Shown here piece by piece: positions 8,310-17,237 of a stretch of 37,590 nt of DNA (within the stretch, counting starts at the first letter, position 1; each line of letters opens with the position of its first letter). Position numbers and translations under genes: made by a program. The notes below the pieces were generated by a model. The model searched no databases. It was given only the letters and a program-made list of their open reading frames with translations, and was not told the DNA's origin. Where the stretch lies: positions 1-37,590 of the forward strand of contig JAOEQC010000016.1 in the NCBI GenBank assembly GCA_028388995.1, in the 5' to 3' direction. The DNA comes from Ascidiaceihabitans sp. Lineage in GTDB: Bacteria > Pseudomonadota > Alphaproteobacteria > Rhodobacterales > Rhodobacteraceae.

Positions 8310-9635
8310 TTATTTAATCTTTTGACGCAAGGCTTCAGAAAAGTACTTCATTGAGTTCTTAGGTGTTCTCACTTGCGTCTCAAAATCAACATGGACTAAT
8401 CCAAAACGCTTTTCGTAGCCCAAAGCCCATTCGTAGTTATCCATCAACGACCAAACGTAATATCCGGCCAATGGAGCACCTGCAGCAATGGCAATTTTTG
8501 CTGCATCAAAGTGGGATTCCAAATAGGCTATCCGTGCTGCATCATTTACCTCGCCGTTTGCCACAACATCCGCATTCGACATGCCATTTTCGGTGACATA
8601 GATTGGAATGCCTTTTGTATATTCGTTGTGCATTCTCATGATAAACTCGTACAAACCTTCAGGATAAATTTCCCAGCCCATTTGTGTCTTATCAAGCGGT
8701 CCTTCGACCGTATCAAGGTTTGGCCATGCACCCTTAGCGGCGCGGATGTTTGAGCGGGTGTAATAGTTGATGCCGCACCAATCGACGGGTGTGCCAATAA
8801 CGTCAAAGTCATCTTGCCAACCTTTTGGCAGGTGCTGTTCTAATCCTTCTAAAACCAAATCAGGGTATTTTTTATGAAATATTCCACCCATAAAAAATCG
8901 ATTGTAGATTGCGTCATACCGCGCGGCTGCTGCAACATTTTCAGGGGTTTCATCGGTTGGGTTTGAAAACTCGAAATTACAGACTGCACCAAGGTTTTTT
9001 AAACCCATGTCGCGCATTCTATTGACCGCAGTTCCGTGTGCACAAAGGATGTGGTGCATGGCACGTGCTGTCGCTCGTATGTCACGCAAGCCGGGAGCAT
9101 GCGCACCCAAAAAATGCGATAACCATCCTACACACCATGGCTCGTTGATTGTGGCGACTGAGAACATGCGATCACCAATACGATTCATTATGACTTCGGC
9201 ATAGTCACCAAACCATTTGGCGATGTCTGGATTGCGCCAACCACCTAGATCATCCAATGCAGAAGGGAGTTCCCAATGGTATAGGGTTGCAGCGGGTTTC
9301 AAACCGCGCTCCAGCATCGCATCGGTTAGGCGATCATAGTAATCTAAACCATCTTGGTTCACGGCTCCGAATCCATCAGGAATCACACGTGCCCAGCTGA
9401 TTGAAAACCGATAGGTATCAAAACCTGCAGCGGCAATCAGATCGAAGTCGGCTTCATAGTTGTGGTAGTGATTACAAGCCAGTTGGCCATGCTCTGCGCG
9501 GACAACATTTCCGGGTGTAGCAGCAAAGGTATCCCAATGGGTTGAGCCCGCACCACCAAATTTATGTCCTTCGATCTGATATGCAGAAGTGGCGACACCA
9601 AAAAGAAAATCATCGGGGAACTGGCTTCTATTCAT
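8310..9635 (-). CDS. Beta-glucosidase, glycoside hydrolase family 1
   Basis: A 441-residue cytoplasmic GH1 enzyme that releases glucose from beta-glucosides by a retaining mechanism. The N-terminal FLFGVATSAYQIEG is the family signature. The acid/base Glu165 lies in TINEPW and the nucleophile Glu349 in IYVTENG (numbers from the ATG at 9635). WSLMDNYEWALGYEKRFGL near the C-terminus is the aglycone-site region. The track starts one codon earlier at TTG; ATG 9635 is more likely and overlaps the aglK stop by one base (TGATG), implying translational coupling. It is the last gene of the agl operon. No signal peptide, so its substrate must be imported, possibly by AglEFGK. Confidence 0.95.
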   Translation of the reverse strand: MNRSQFPDDFLFGVATSAYQIEGHKFGGAGSTHWDTFAATPGNVVRAEHGQLACNHYHNYEADFDLIAAAGFDTYRFSISWARVIPDGFGAVNQDGLDYYDRLTDAMLERGLKPAATLYHWELPSALDDLGGWRNPDIAKWFGDYAEVIMNRIGDRMFSVATINEPWCVGWLSHFLGAHAPGLRDIRATARAMHHILCAHGTAVNRMRDMGLKNLGAVCNFEFSNPTDETPENVAAAARYDAIYNRFFMGGIFHKKYPDLVLEGLEQHLPKGWQDDFDVIGTPVDWCGINYYTRSNIRAAKGAWPNLDTVEGPLDKTQMGWEIYPEGLYEFIMRMHNEYTKGIPIYVTENGMSNADVVANGEVNDAARIAYLESHFDAAKIAIAAGAPLAGYYVWSLMDNYEWALGYEKRFGLVHVDFETQVRTPKNSMKYFSEALRQKIK

Positions 9636-10693
9636 CAAAACAAATGCGCCTTTCCAGTTTCAAAACCAAATTTAACCGTTTGTCCAACTTCTAGATTGGA
9701 CCCTTCGGACGATGCGAACCGAAATAGTGTTCCATCTGTTGCATTAAGCTCGATGATTGTTTCTGTTCCCAGACACTCAATAATCGTCACGGTTCCCTCG
9801 ATCGTTCCGTTCGGATCGATATAAAAGTTTTGAGGACGAATTCCGATGCGAACATTGTCGCCTATGGCCTTGTCTGTCGACACTAAACGGATACTGTTTG
9901 TTTTGAAGTCAGCGCCTTGGAAGCCAGCCGTTGATTGATCTTTGGCGATGTCCGTCATCGTCCCTTCAAAGAAGTTCATTTTTGGAGAGCCCAAGAAACC
10001 AGCAACGAATTCGTTTGCAGGCATGTTGAACAGGTCCATCGGTGCACCAACTTGCATGACTTCACCGTCTTTCAGAACCACGATCTTATCTGCAAGCGTC
10101 ATTGCTTCGACTTGGTCGTGTGTAACATAGATTGTGGTCGCACCTAGTTGGTTGTGAAGGCGCGCAATTTCGACACGTGTATCATGACGCAACGCGGCAT
10201 CTAGATTGGAAAGGGGTTCATCAAACAAGAACACATCAGGGTTACGCACGATGGCACGCCCAATGGCGACACGTTGGCGTTGCCCACCAGACAGGGCTGC
10301 TGGGCGTCGATCTAGTAACTCTTCCATCTGAAGGATCTTGGCGGCTGCTTCGACACGTTCCTTGATCTCTTTTTTAGAAAAGCCCTGAAGGTCCAAGGAA
10401 AACGCCATATTGTGATATACTGTCATGTGTGGATAAAGCGCATAGGATTGGAAGACCATCGCGATACCACGTTTGGATGGGGGCAGGTCGCTTACAGCTT
10501 TGTCAGCGATGACGATATCGCCTTCGCTGAGCGTTTCCAAACCAGCAATTAGGCGCAACAAAGTAGATTTACCGCAACCCGACGGACCGACAAAAACGAC
10601 AAATTCACCTTTGTTGATTTCCAATTCGACGTTACGGATAACTTCTGTTTTTCCAAAGGATTTGCAAACCCCACGTAGTTCGACTTGAGCCAT
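9635..10693 (-). CDS. aglK: Alpha-glucoside ABC transporter ATP-binding protein AglK (MalK/UgpC type)
   Basis: A 352-residue ATPase that drives sugar import with permeases AglF and AglG. Walker [10 protein letters not shown] (36-44), Q-loop in [11 protein letters not shown], signature [15 protein letters not shown], Walker [13 protein letters not shown] and the switch His in YVTHDQ are all intact. The C-terminal 120 or so residues form the TOBE/MalK regulatory domain ([10 protein letters not shown]). The start follows the aglA stop with no gap (TAAATG), and the stop overlaps the beta-glucosidase start. Order and identity match the aglEFGAK operon of Sinorhizobium meliloti, hence the symbol. 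Confidence 0.95.
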   Translation of the reverse strand: MAQVELRGVCKSFGKTEVIRNVELEINKGEFVVFVGPSGCGKSTLLRLIAGLETLSEGDIVIADKAVSDLPPSKRGIAMVFQSYALYPHMTVYHNMAFSLDLQGFSKKEIKERVEAAAKILQMEELLDRRPAALSGGQRQRVAIGRAIVRNPDVFLFDEPLSNLDAALRHDTRVEIARLHNQLGATTIYVTHDQVEAMTLADKIVVLKDGEVMQVGAPMDLFNMPANEFVAGFLGSPKMNFFEGTMTDIAKDQSTAGFQGADFKTNSIRLVSTDKAIGDNVRIGIRPQNFYIDPNGTIEGTVTIIECLGTETIIELNATDGTLFRFASSEGSNLEVGQTVKFGFETGKAHLF

Positions 10694-12241
10694 TTAGATC
10701 TCCATAAACGATGCAGTTAAGTCATTAAAATCAAAACAACATCGCAGTGTTTGATTATCCGAAATCCGGTTGAAAACGATCTGTTCTGGACCGCTTTCAA
10801 CCAATTCAATTGTGTTGGCATCCATCATGGCAGATTGGCCTTTGCGCCATTTTAGGAAAGCCCGAAGTTCATTGTAAACCGACCCTGTTTTGGTTGCTTG
10901 ATCTAAGGCGGCCCGTTCCAAATGCAGTTGGGAAATAGGTAACCATGTGTCATTGGCATCTGAAAACCCGCCAGATGGCGCGTCACGCTGCCAAACCATT
11001 GGCGTGCGACAGGTATCGCGGCCTAAGAATATGGGGGAAAACTCAATGCCCCATGGATCCTGCATCTTATCGAGTGGAATGTCTTGGACATCACCTAAAG
11101 CAAGTTCTTCGCCCTGATAAATGCAAGTTGAGCCAATCAAACTGGTCTCTAACTTAAGAAGCATCAGCTGAAGTGCTTCTTGGCTGTCTTCACTCAAGTC
11201 TAGCGGAGCCAACTGACGCGTCGCGGAACGTGGAACATCATGGTTCGAAAATGCGAATGTGAGTTTTCCAGTGCCGTTAAAGGCCTCTACAGCTGATGAA
11301 ATTGCTTGCTTAAGTCCCGCGACATCTAAGCCAGCCCACTCTAGCAAGTTGAAGTTATAAGTTGCATGTAAACGCCCCGGAGCAGTGAAGGTTGTGCTAG
11401 CCAAAACAGGGTCATCGCCGTGTAATTCACCCATTAAGAAGCGATCACCATCGTAGCAGTCTGCGACTTTACGAAAGCTTTCGATGAATTTTTGAATCTC
11501 AGGTTGATTGAGTTGGCCAGTGTCATGCAGTTGACGAAAGAACGGTTGTTGCTGTTGGGGAAGATCGCCAACTACGAAATCTGGTTTTGGTTTGTTGTTT
11601 TGGTATGGCGCAACGCTGCCGTTAACCGTGTGGACAGCATCCATGCGAAACCCGTCAACGCCACGGTCGAACCAAAACCGTGCGATATCTTCAAAGGCTT
11701 CGATAACATCAGGTTTTGCGTGGTTTAGGTTTGGCTGGCTGGCCAAGAAATTGTGCAGATAGTATTGTTGTCTGCGAGGTTCCCAAGACCACGCATTCCC
11801 TCCAAAGAACGACAACCAGTTTGTTGGTACGGAACCATCAGGCATTGGATCAACCCAGTGAAACCAATCTGCTTTTGGATTTGTTCTGGATTGGCGACTT
11901 TCTTCGAACCAAGCGTGCTGATCTGAGCAATGCGCAGGGACTATATCAATCATGAGCTTAAGGTTGAGACAATGAGCTTTTTTAATCAGTTCGTCAAAGT
12001 CAGTGAGTGTTCCATAATCAGTGTTGATGCCGCAGTAATCTGAAACGTCATACCCGAAGTCTTTTTGGGGTGATTTGAAGAATGGGCTTATCCAGATAGC
12101 ATCCACACCCAAGGCCGCAATATACTCCAGCCGTGAAGTAATCCCTTTCAAATCGCCAATTCCGTCAGAATTAGAGTCCTGAAATGAGCGGGGATAGATC
12201 TGATAAATTACAGCGGTTTCCCACCATTTTAAATTGCTCAT
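10694..12241 (-). CDS. aglA: Alpha-glucosidase AglA, glycoside hydrolase family 13
   Basis: A 515-residue GH13 enzyme that hydrolyses imported alpha-glucosides (sucrose, maltose, trehalose-type sugars in the S. meliloti system) in the cytoplasm. YQIYPRSFQDSNSDGIGDLKGI opens the (beta/alpha)8 barrel. The nucleophile Asp201 is in GFRMDAV, the acid/base Glu272 in LMGELHGD, and the transition-state stabiliser Asp335 in FSNHDVPR. Region I reads DIVPAHCSDQHAWF, with Ala where Asn is usual. No signal peptide. It sits between the permease and ATPase genes of the operon, two bases after aglG and flush with aglK. Confidence 0.95.
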   Translation of the reverse strand: MSNLKWWETAVIYQIYPRSFQDSNSDGIGDLKGITSRLEYIAALGVDAIWISPFFKSPQKDFGYDVSDYCGINTDYGTLTDFDELIKKAHCLNLKLMIDIVPAHCSDQHAWFEESRQSRTNPKADWFHWVDPMPDGSVPTNWLSFFGGNAWSWEPRRQQYYLHNFLASQPNLNHAKPDVIEAFEDIARFWFDRGVDGFRMDAVHTVNGSVAPYQNNKPKPDFVVGDLPQQQQPFFRQLHDTGQLNQPEIQKFIESFRKVADCYDGDRFLMGELHGDDPVLASTTFTAPGRLHATYNFNLLEWAGLDVAGLKQAISSAVEAFNGTGKLTFAFSNHDVPRSATRQLAPLDLSEDSQEALQLMLLKLETSLIGSTCIYQGEELALGDVQDIPLDKMQDPWGIEFSPIFLGRDTCRTPMVWQRDAPSGGFSDANDTWLPISQLHLERAALDQATKTGSVYNELRAFLKWRKGQSAMMDANTIELVESGPEQIVFNRISDNQTLRCCFDFNDLTASFMEI

Positions 12242-12243
12242 TT

Positions 12244-13473
12244 TTAGCCCCCTTTGACCGAACCAGCCAAAAGGCCACGGATAAAGTAACGTTGCATGGA
12301 CAAGAAGACGAGAACTGGAACGATCATGGAAATAACCGCGGAGGCGTTCAATAAGTGAAGCTGATCCTTAAACGTTCCAAGTTGTTTTTGAAGTCGTATT
12401 GGGAACACTAAATCATCCGCATTGTTTGGGCCGATATACAAAGCAACGATAAGATCATTCCAAACCCACAGAAATTGGAAAATACTGAACGATGCAAGGG
12501 CAGGGACCGAAAGCGGAATAATGATCTTAGTGAAGATTTGTAGGTGGCTTGCGCCATCGATCCGAGCACTTTGCAGCAGTTCCTTAGGCAGGCCAACGAT
12601 GTAGTTGCGCAAAAGGTAAATCGCTAGCGGCAGACCGAATGCGGTGTGTGTAATCCATAGACTTGCAAAGGATTTTGATGCAACCTGACATGTGTCGGTC
12701 AGTTCGCAGTCCGTTAACCATTGGTTCAATGATGTTGCCCAAGAGGCGATGCCGCTGAAGCCTTGTAGAATAGGTAGAAATGCGAGTTGTGTTGGAACCA
12801 CCATCAACGACACAACAATCACGAACAGCCAGTCGCGCCCAGGAAACTGCATCCATGCAAATGCATAAGCAGCAAAGGCTGCAATCGTAATCGGAATGAT
12901 CGTTGCTGGTATGGTAACGATGAAAGACGAAATTAGCGCGTTTGGTACGTTTTTGTTATCAAACAGGACTTCAATGTATGCATCAGTGCCAAATACCGGA
13001 TCTTGATTGATGAAGACATCCAAGTTCTTTGGCTTTGGAGTGGCCGGTTGTTCAAAAGTCCAAGTAAAGTCTCCGCTTGTTTGGAAGACAAAGTCTCCGC
13101 CACGTACGTCCATCACTTCGCCGGCAGGAACCAGCTTGCGGACAAGTTTTGTCTTCTCTGGATTTTCAGGATCAGGGATGCGTGTTTTGATTAGGATGGA
13201 TTGGACATCGCCTGTAACGGGGAAACCAGAGGCCTCGTTGTTTAAACGTGCAAGGATGTTGCCAGCCATAGTTAGAATTTCGGTGTCATCGTCCTTGTCG
13301 TGGGTGCTAAAACGGTGACCCAGCTCAGTCGGCGTAAACGCAGTCCAAAAGCCTGCTGTTTTTGCTTCTGTTTCAGATCTTAGAGACGTTGAAACAAGCG
13401 CGACAAATGGGACAACCCAAATGACAACGATCAACGCCAAAACAGAATGACTTAATGTACGGGTGATCATCAT
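12244..13473 (-). CDS. aglG: Alpha-glucoside ABC transporter permease AglG
   Basis: A 409-residue inner-membrane permease of the MalG type. One membrane helix lies near residues 10-30. A long periplasmic insertion follows (about 31-170), which distinguishes AglG from ordinary MalG proteins. Five further helices come after that. The EAA loop that docks to the ATPase is visible as ELLQSARIDGASHLQIFTKIIIP. ATG ATG occurs at the start; AAGGAACACAG upstream fits either. It begins nine bases after aglF ends. Confidence 0.93.
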   Translation of the reverse strand: MMITRTLSHSVLALIVVIWVVPFVALVSTSLRSETEAKTAGFWTAFTPTELGHRFSTHDKDDDTEILTMAGNILARLNNEASGFPVTGDVQSILIKTRIPDPENPEKTKLVRKLVPAGEVMDVRGGDFVFQTSGDFTWTFEQPATPKPKNLDVFINQDPVFGTDAYIEVLFDNKNVPNALISSFIVTIPATIIPITIAAFAAYAFAWMQFPGRDWLFVIVVSLMVVPTQLAFLPILQGFSGIASWATSLNQWLTDCELTDTCQVASKSFASLWITHTAFGLPLAIYLLRNYIVGLPKELLQSARIDGASHLQIFTKIIIPLSVPALASFSIFQFLWVWNDLIVALYIGPNNADDLVFPIRLQKQLGTFKDQLHLLNASAVISMIVPVLVFLSMQRYFIRGLLAGSVKGG

Positions 13474-13482
13474 CTGTGTTCC

Positions 13483-14736
13483 TTAATGTCCAACTTCTTT
13501 TTGCTCGCGACGGATGCGCCAGCCATTGAAAATCATGTTTGGAACAACAGTCAGCATTAACATGACCGCGATTGCAGCAAACAAATTGTCTACATTGTCT
13601 CCGCCGATCGACCAGTTGTTCCGTGCGTTTTCCATCATTGTTGCCAGCAATAATTTGTCATCATCGTTTGCAGAAAGCGCATAGGGGATATCGAAAACCT
13701 TTAGCACTAAGATCACCAAAGTCGTCCAAACCACTAACACTGTTGAATAAATTTGGGGTAGCTTGATGCGGAAGAACATCTGGAAAGGATTTGCCCCATC
13801 AATAGTTGCGGCCTCTATCGTATCCTCCGGTACGCCGCGCAAAGCAGCGGAAAAGATCACCATCGCGAAACCGGTTTGAACCCAAACCAAGATCCACATG
13901 AGGAAGAAGTTCCCCCAGAATTTCAGGCTGTAAAGAGGTTCGTTATATTCCGCGGTATGACCCAACAACGATTTCATTAAGCCAATCTGGTAAGAGGGTG
14001 TAACGCCGTTGATTGTCTGCAGCGGCTCGATGCCGCCACCCGCAAAAATGTTACGCCAAATCACAGCTGCGCCAACGAAAGAAATGGCCAGTGGGATGAA
14101 GATGAAGGTTTTGGCGATAACGCCCCATCGAACGGAGTCAGCTAGAACAGCGATCAAAAGGCCAAAGATGATACATACAGTCGGTACCAAAATCAGCCAT
14201 AGTAAGCTGTTACGCATAGCCAGACGGAACTGCAGGTAGCCTAGCGCATCCCGGTCCCAAAGAAAGGCGTAATTACGTAGTGAAGGGGTGCCATCTGATT
14301 CCTGAAAAGACAGGCCAAGCGTCGAAAGTGCGGGGACCAAAAGAAATAGCAATAGCAATACAAGGGTAGGGCCCACGAATATCCAAGGCTGAATTGCTTC
14401 AATGATTCGAGATTGACGTCCGGCCGCATCGCGCTCACGGTGACGTGCCAAACTCATGTTGAGCCAGTTTGTAATACCGAAATACATGAATGAGATACCA
14501 ACAGCGATGATAACTGAGCGTATGGCAAACCCAATTTTAGAAAACCTTTCAATGGTGTCCATTTCTGGAAATGACCACTTAAAGGCGCTGTGCATCCACA
14601 ATCCGAAGTTTGCCATTGCATCATCCAATGGGCCCGACACAACGAAAGCAACGATTGCCGTGATCGGAAGCAAAAAAACAATTGTCAGAAAAATTGCGAG
14701 ACTGTTACTTGCTATTGCAAGTTTTAAAGAGCGCAT
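13483..14736 (-). CDS. aglF: Alpha-glucoside ABC transporter permease AglF
   Basis: A 417-residue inner-membrane permease of the MalF type. Hydrophobic segments at about 10-32, 70-90, 117-140 and four or five more after 170 form the channel. The EAA loop reads EDTIEAATIDGANPFQMFFRIKLP. The N-terminus resembles AglF rather than MalF in having an extra helix pair and a short cytoplasmic linker (ARHRERDAAGRQ). It follows aglE after an 89-base gap that contains a strong hairpin, so its expression may be set lower than that of the binding protein. Confidence 0.93.
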   Translation of the reverse strand: MRSLKLAIASNSLAIFLTIVFLLPITAIVAFVVSGPLDDAMANFGLWMHSAFKWSFPEMDTIERFSKIGFAIRSVIIAVGISFMYFGITNWLNMSLARHRERDAAGRQSRIIEAIQPWIFVGPTLVLLLLFLLVPALSTLGLSFQESDGTPSLRNYAFLWDRDALGYLQFRLAMRNSLLWLILVPTVCIIFGLLIAVLADSVRWGVIAKTFIFIPLAISFVGAAVIWRNIFAGGGIEPLQTINGVTPSYQIGLMKSLLGHTAEYNEPLYSLKFWGNFFLMWILVWVQTGFAMVIFSAALRGVPEDTIEAATIDGANPFQMFFRIKLPQIYSTVLVVWTTLVILVLKVFDIPYALSANDDDKLLLATMMENARNNWSIGGDNVDNLFAAIAVMLMLTVVPNMIFNGWRIRREQKEVGH

Positions 14737-14783
14737 ATCGATGTCCAGAATTTAAGGGGCGTGGCAGCTAGGGAGCTTGAGGC

Positions 14784-14815
14784 GATATAGAGCGCAGAAA
14801 GTTGCGCTCTATATC
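14784..14815 (-). promoter_or_regulatory. Perfect 13-bp intercistronic hairpin between aglE and aglF
   Basis: GATATAGAGCGCA, six bases, TGCGCTCTATATC. The stem is perfect over 13 pairs and is not followed by a T-run in the minus-strand sense, so it is not a classical terminator. Stem-loops after binding-protein genes are known to protect the upstream mRNA from 3' exonucleases (as in malE-malF), which would raise AglE above the permeases. That role is inferred. Confidence 0.8.
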
Positions 14816-14825
14816 AATGGTTTAC

Positions 14826-16166
14826 TTATTTGATCGCATCCCAAGCAGCCTGGATGTTATCACCAGTTGTTTGAGCGTCTTGACCGTTCGCAAATGCAGT
14901 CATTTCTGACCAGAACGCACCAGCACCAATTGCGCCAGGCATCAGGTCAGATGCGTCAAAGCGGAAGGTTGTTGCTGTTGAGAGGATCTCGCCTTGCTTG
15001 CGCAATGCCGGTGTTGCGTATGCGTCCAAGCTTGCACCTTTGTGCGCAGTCAAGAACGTACCCTGACCCATCCAAGCTTCGTGAGCAGATGCTTCTGTCA
15101 TGAACTCAAAGAATGCGCGTGTTGCAGGAGAGTCTTTTGTCATCGTCCACAATGTACCAGCACCCAAAACAGGGTTGCCTAGGTTTGCTGACTCATATGG
15201 TGGGAAGTAGAAGAAGTCTGCTTCGCCATTCGCAACTTCTTCGCCTTTTTTCGGGAAGAACGCTGGAATGAATGACGCTTGACGGTGCATTAGGCAGCTA
15301 ACTGGTGAAGAGAACAGACCTTTTGGCGCATCGCCAAAGAATGTTGTCGCAACAGATGAAGCTCCGCCGGCTACATAGTCGTCATTGCGTGAGAACTGAC
15401 CATAAACTTCCATGGCGTTGATTACTTCAGGGCTATTAAATGCAAGCTCATTAGAGACCCACTTGTCATAGTTCTCTGGTGATGTCGTGCGCAACATCAG
15501 ATCTTCCATCCAGTCAGTCGCCGTCCAACCAGTTGCGTTGCCTGATTCGACACCGATACACCAAGGTGTATTGCCGTCAGCAACCATTTGGTCTGACAGT
15601 GCGATTAGGCCTTCCATTGTTGTCGGAATATCATAGCCGTTGTCTTCGAACTGCTCAGGTGAGTACCAAACTAGTGATTTAAGGTCCATTTTGTATGCGA
15701 AGCCGTAGAAGTCTTTTTTGCCATCTGCGTCTGCATATGTGCCCAAATCAACCCAAGACGAGCCAGCGCCATAGTTTTCAGTCATCCATGATGCCAAGTC
15801 GTCGCCAAGTGGAACCAAATGACCTTCTTTAGCCATATCACCAGCAAGGCCGGGCTGCGGGAAGATCGAGATGTTTGGCGCGTTGTTTGAACGTAAATCA
15901 GCAACGATCAAAGCAGCAAAGTCGCGAGAACCGGAGTATTTCACAGTCGCGCCAGTGGCCTTCTCAAAGCAGCTCACTGTGTTTAGCAACATCTTTTCAT
16001 CCTGGCCTTCCATCGAGCCTGCGACGGTGATGACTTCACCTTCAAAACTGCCCAAATCGCCAAGTTTAGACGGTGTATCGCAAACGTCTGCCTGTGCAGT
16101 ACCTACGAATGTGAATGAAGCTGCAACTAGTGCGCTTGCACCCAATGTTTTTTTAGTAATTTGCAT
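14826..16166 (-). CDS. aglE: Alpha-glucoside ABC transporter substrate-binding protein AglE
   Basis: A 446-residue periplasmic sugar-binding protein of the MalE/family 1 type that delivers alpha-glucosides to AglFG. The ORF track starts 39 codons too early. The ATG at 16166 gives a clean signal peptide (MQITKKTLGASALVAASFTFVGTAQA, cut before DVC) and follows GGGAG by seven bases. The mature part has the usual two-lobed pattern with GSMEGQDEKMLLNTVSCFEKATG near the start and KGLFSSPVSCLMHRQ in the middle, plus several cysteines typical of AglE. First gene of the operon. The usual regulator aglR is not in the window. Confidence 0.95.
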   Translation of the reverse strand: MQITKKTLGASALVAASFTFVGTAQADVCDTPSKLGDLGSFEGEVITVAGSMEGQDEKMLLNTVSCFEKATGATVKYSGSRDFAALIVADLRSNNAPNISIFPQPGLAGDMAKEGHLVPLGDDLASWMTENYGAGSSWVDLGTYADADGKKDFYGFAYKMDLKSLVWYSPEQFEDNGYDIPTTMEGLIALSDQMVADGNTPWCIGVESGNATGWTATDWMEDLMLRTTSPENYDKWVSNELAFNSPEVINAMEVYGQFSRNDDYVAGGASSVATTFFGDAPKGLFSSPVSCLMHRQASFIPAFFPKKGEEVANGEADFFYFPPYESANLGNPVLGAGTLWTMTKDSPATRAFFEFMTEASAHEAWMGQGTFLTAHKGASLDAYATPALRKQGEILSTATTFRFDASDLMPGAIGAGAFWSEMTAFANGQDAQTTGDNIQAAWDAIK

Positions 16167-16432
16167 CCATTTTCTCCCAGAAGTTGTGTCGGAGTTGTTC
16201 AAAACAAGTGGTCTAAAACATAGTTTTAGATTTTCTCGTCGACCTCCCAGATGAATAGTGCACTGTGATTTTGGATAGAGCAAGTGGAACGGATATTAAA
16301 TTCGTAAGTTGAACTTAGTGAGCCGTGATAACGTCACTATAGCATTTGAGGCTCGGAAAATTTGTGTGCCGGGGCGCTAGGTTTTGAATTTTGAGATAGT
16401 TAGGTTCAAGAAAGCCAGGCAGATGAAACGGG
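16167..16432 (-). promoter_or_regulatory. Probable agl promoter region
   Basis: The 266 bases upstream of aglE must contain the operon promoter. GTGATAACGTCAC at 16325-16337 is a short dyad (GTGA/TCAC around TAACG) of the kind LacI-family regulators such as AglR could bind. The match is weak and there is no second copy, so this is only a pointer. Confidence 0.3.
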
Positions 16433-16968
16433 TTATGGGTCGATCTCTGCCGCCATGATTGCAATGGCTTTCTGACAAACGATAGCAGCATTTCTCTGCT
16501 GAATGGCTCTGTAATTTCGTTGGTCTATTTTGAACGCTTTGCCACGCTTCCAGCTTTTTCCTGTTAAGAAGTTTGCAGTTGAGGCCAGTGGATCGGCTAA
16601 ATTGTGGAAATTAAATTTTTCGTCACCATTAGCGTCAACGCCGTTTCTAGGGGCTTTGCTTGGCAAGAATTGCATATGGCCCAATTTGCCGTGCTTCGCG
16701 CCCTTTGTTGAAGTGTTGATTGCGCCCTTGTCCACTAATTTCAATCGGCAAATCGCATGAGGTTCGAAAACGCGGAGTAGGGGCAGTTATATGTTAGTTT
16801 TGTAATTGCAGAGACAGCGGCGCTATCGCCAATGAAACTTTCTAATTCGACCTTCATACTTTGGATTGCTTGTATTTCTCTAGCGGGGACACCATTTTTT
16901 TCGAGAGAGGCAAACAAGGCGGCAATGGAAGCCTTCGTCTTTGGGAGGAGGTGGTGGTTCAACCGCAC
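16433..16968 (-). pseudogene. Lytic murein transglycosylase (MltB/SltB type), frameshifted and truncated
   Basis: Two overlapping minus-strand ORFs make one broken gene. The upstream part (16741-16968) has EKNGVPAREIQAIQSMKVEL and AVSAITKLTYN, matching the family's ...RYGVPxxIxxAIWGMETxxG...ALATLAYD. The downstream part (16433-16744, other frame) has GKLGHMQFLPS, GVDANGDEKFNFHN and DPLASTANFL, matching ...GAMGHTQFMPS...AVDxDGDG...DALASTANYL. The frame changes near 16741-16744, exactly where a continuous protein would need it. The catalytic Glu of the first part (usually METNxG) is lost in SMKVELESF. About 100 N-terminal residues are missing. A dead peptidoglycan-cleaving enzyme. Confidence 0.8.
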
Positions 16969-17169
16969 GCCCGCATAGATTTCCTAGATATATTTAAACG
17001 ATTTTTGATTGCGCTGGAAGGGGTGCGATTGCAATGATGGCAGAGACTATGGATGGTTTTGGAGCGTCTAAAAATACAGGGCTCAATATAATTTAGGAGA
17101 AGGTGAACGACTTTGGAGGGAAGAGTAAAGGCTGAGATATTCAGGTTCGAGATATTGTAATTTCCAACT
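16969..17169. other. Non-coding stretch after glnA
   Basis: About 200 bases between the glnA terminator and the transglycosylase remnant. I found no trace of the missing transglycosylase N-terminus on the minus strand. Confidence 0.4.
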
Positions 17170-17195
17170 AAAAAAGGCGCCCCAAATGGGGCACC
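17170..17195 (-). terminator. Rho-independent terminator of the glnBA operon
   Basis: In the minus-strand sense: GGTGCCCC, loop ATTT, GGGGCGCC, then TTTTTT. The stem has eight pairs with one G-T wobble and sits about 45 bases after the glnA stop. It is the clearest terminator in the window. Confidence 0.93.
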
Positions 17196-17237
17196 TTCGT
17201 TTTAATTTAAATCATTAAGTCCAGAAGGATTTAGAGA

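Noticed and set aside
9636-9638. TTG as start of the GH1 gene
   Set aside because: The next codon is ATG, which overlaps the aglK stop as TGATG and is the more probable start.
16167-16283. N-terminal 39-residue extension of AglE on the ORF track
   Set aside because: It hides a good signal peptide; ATG 16166 has the ribosome site GGGAG.
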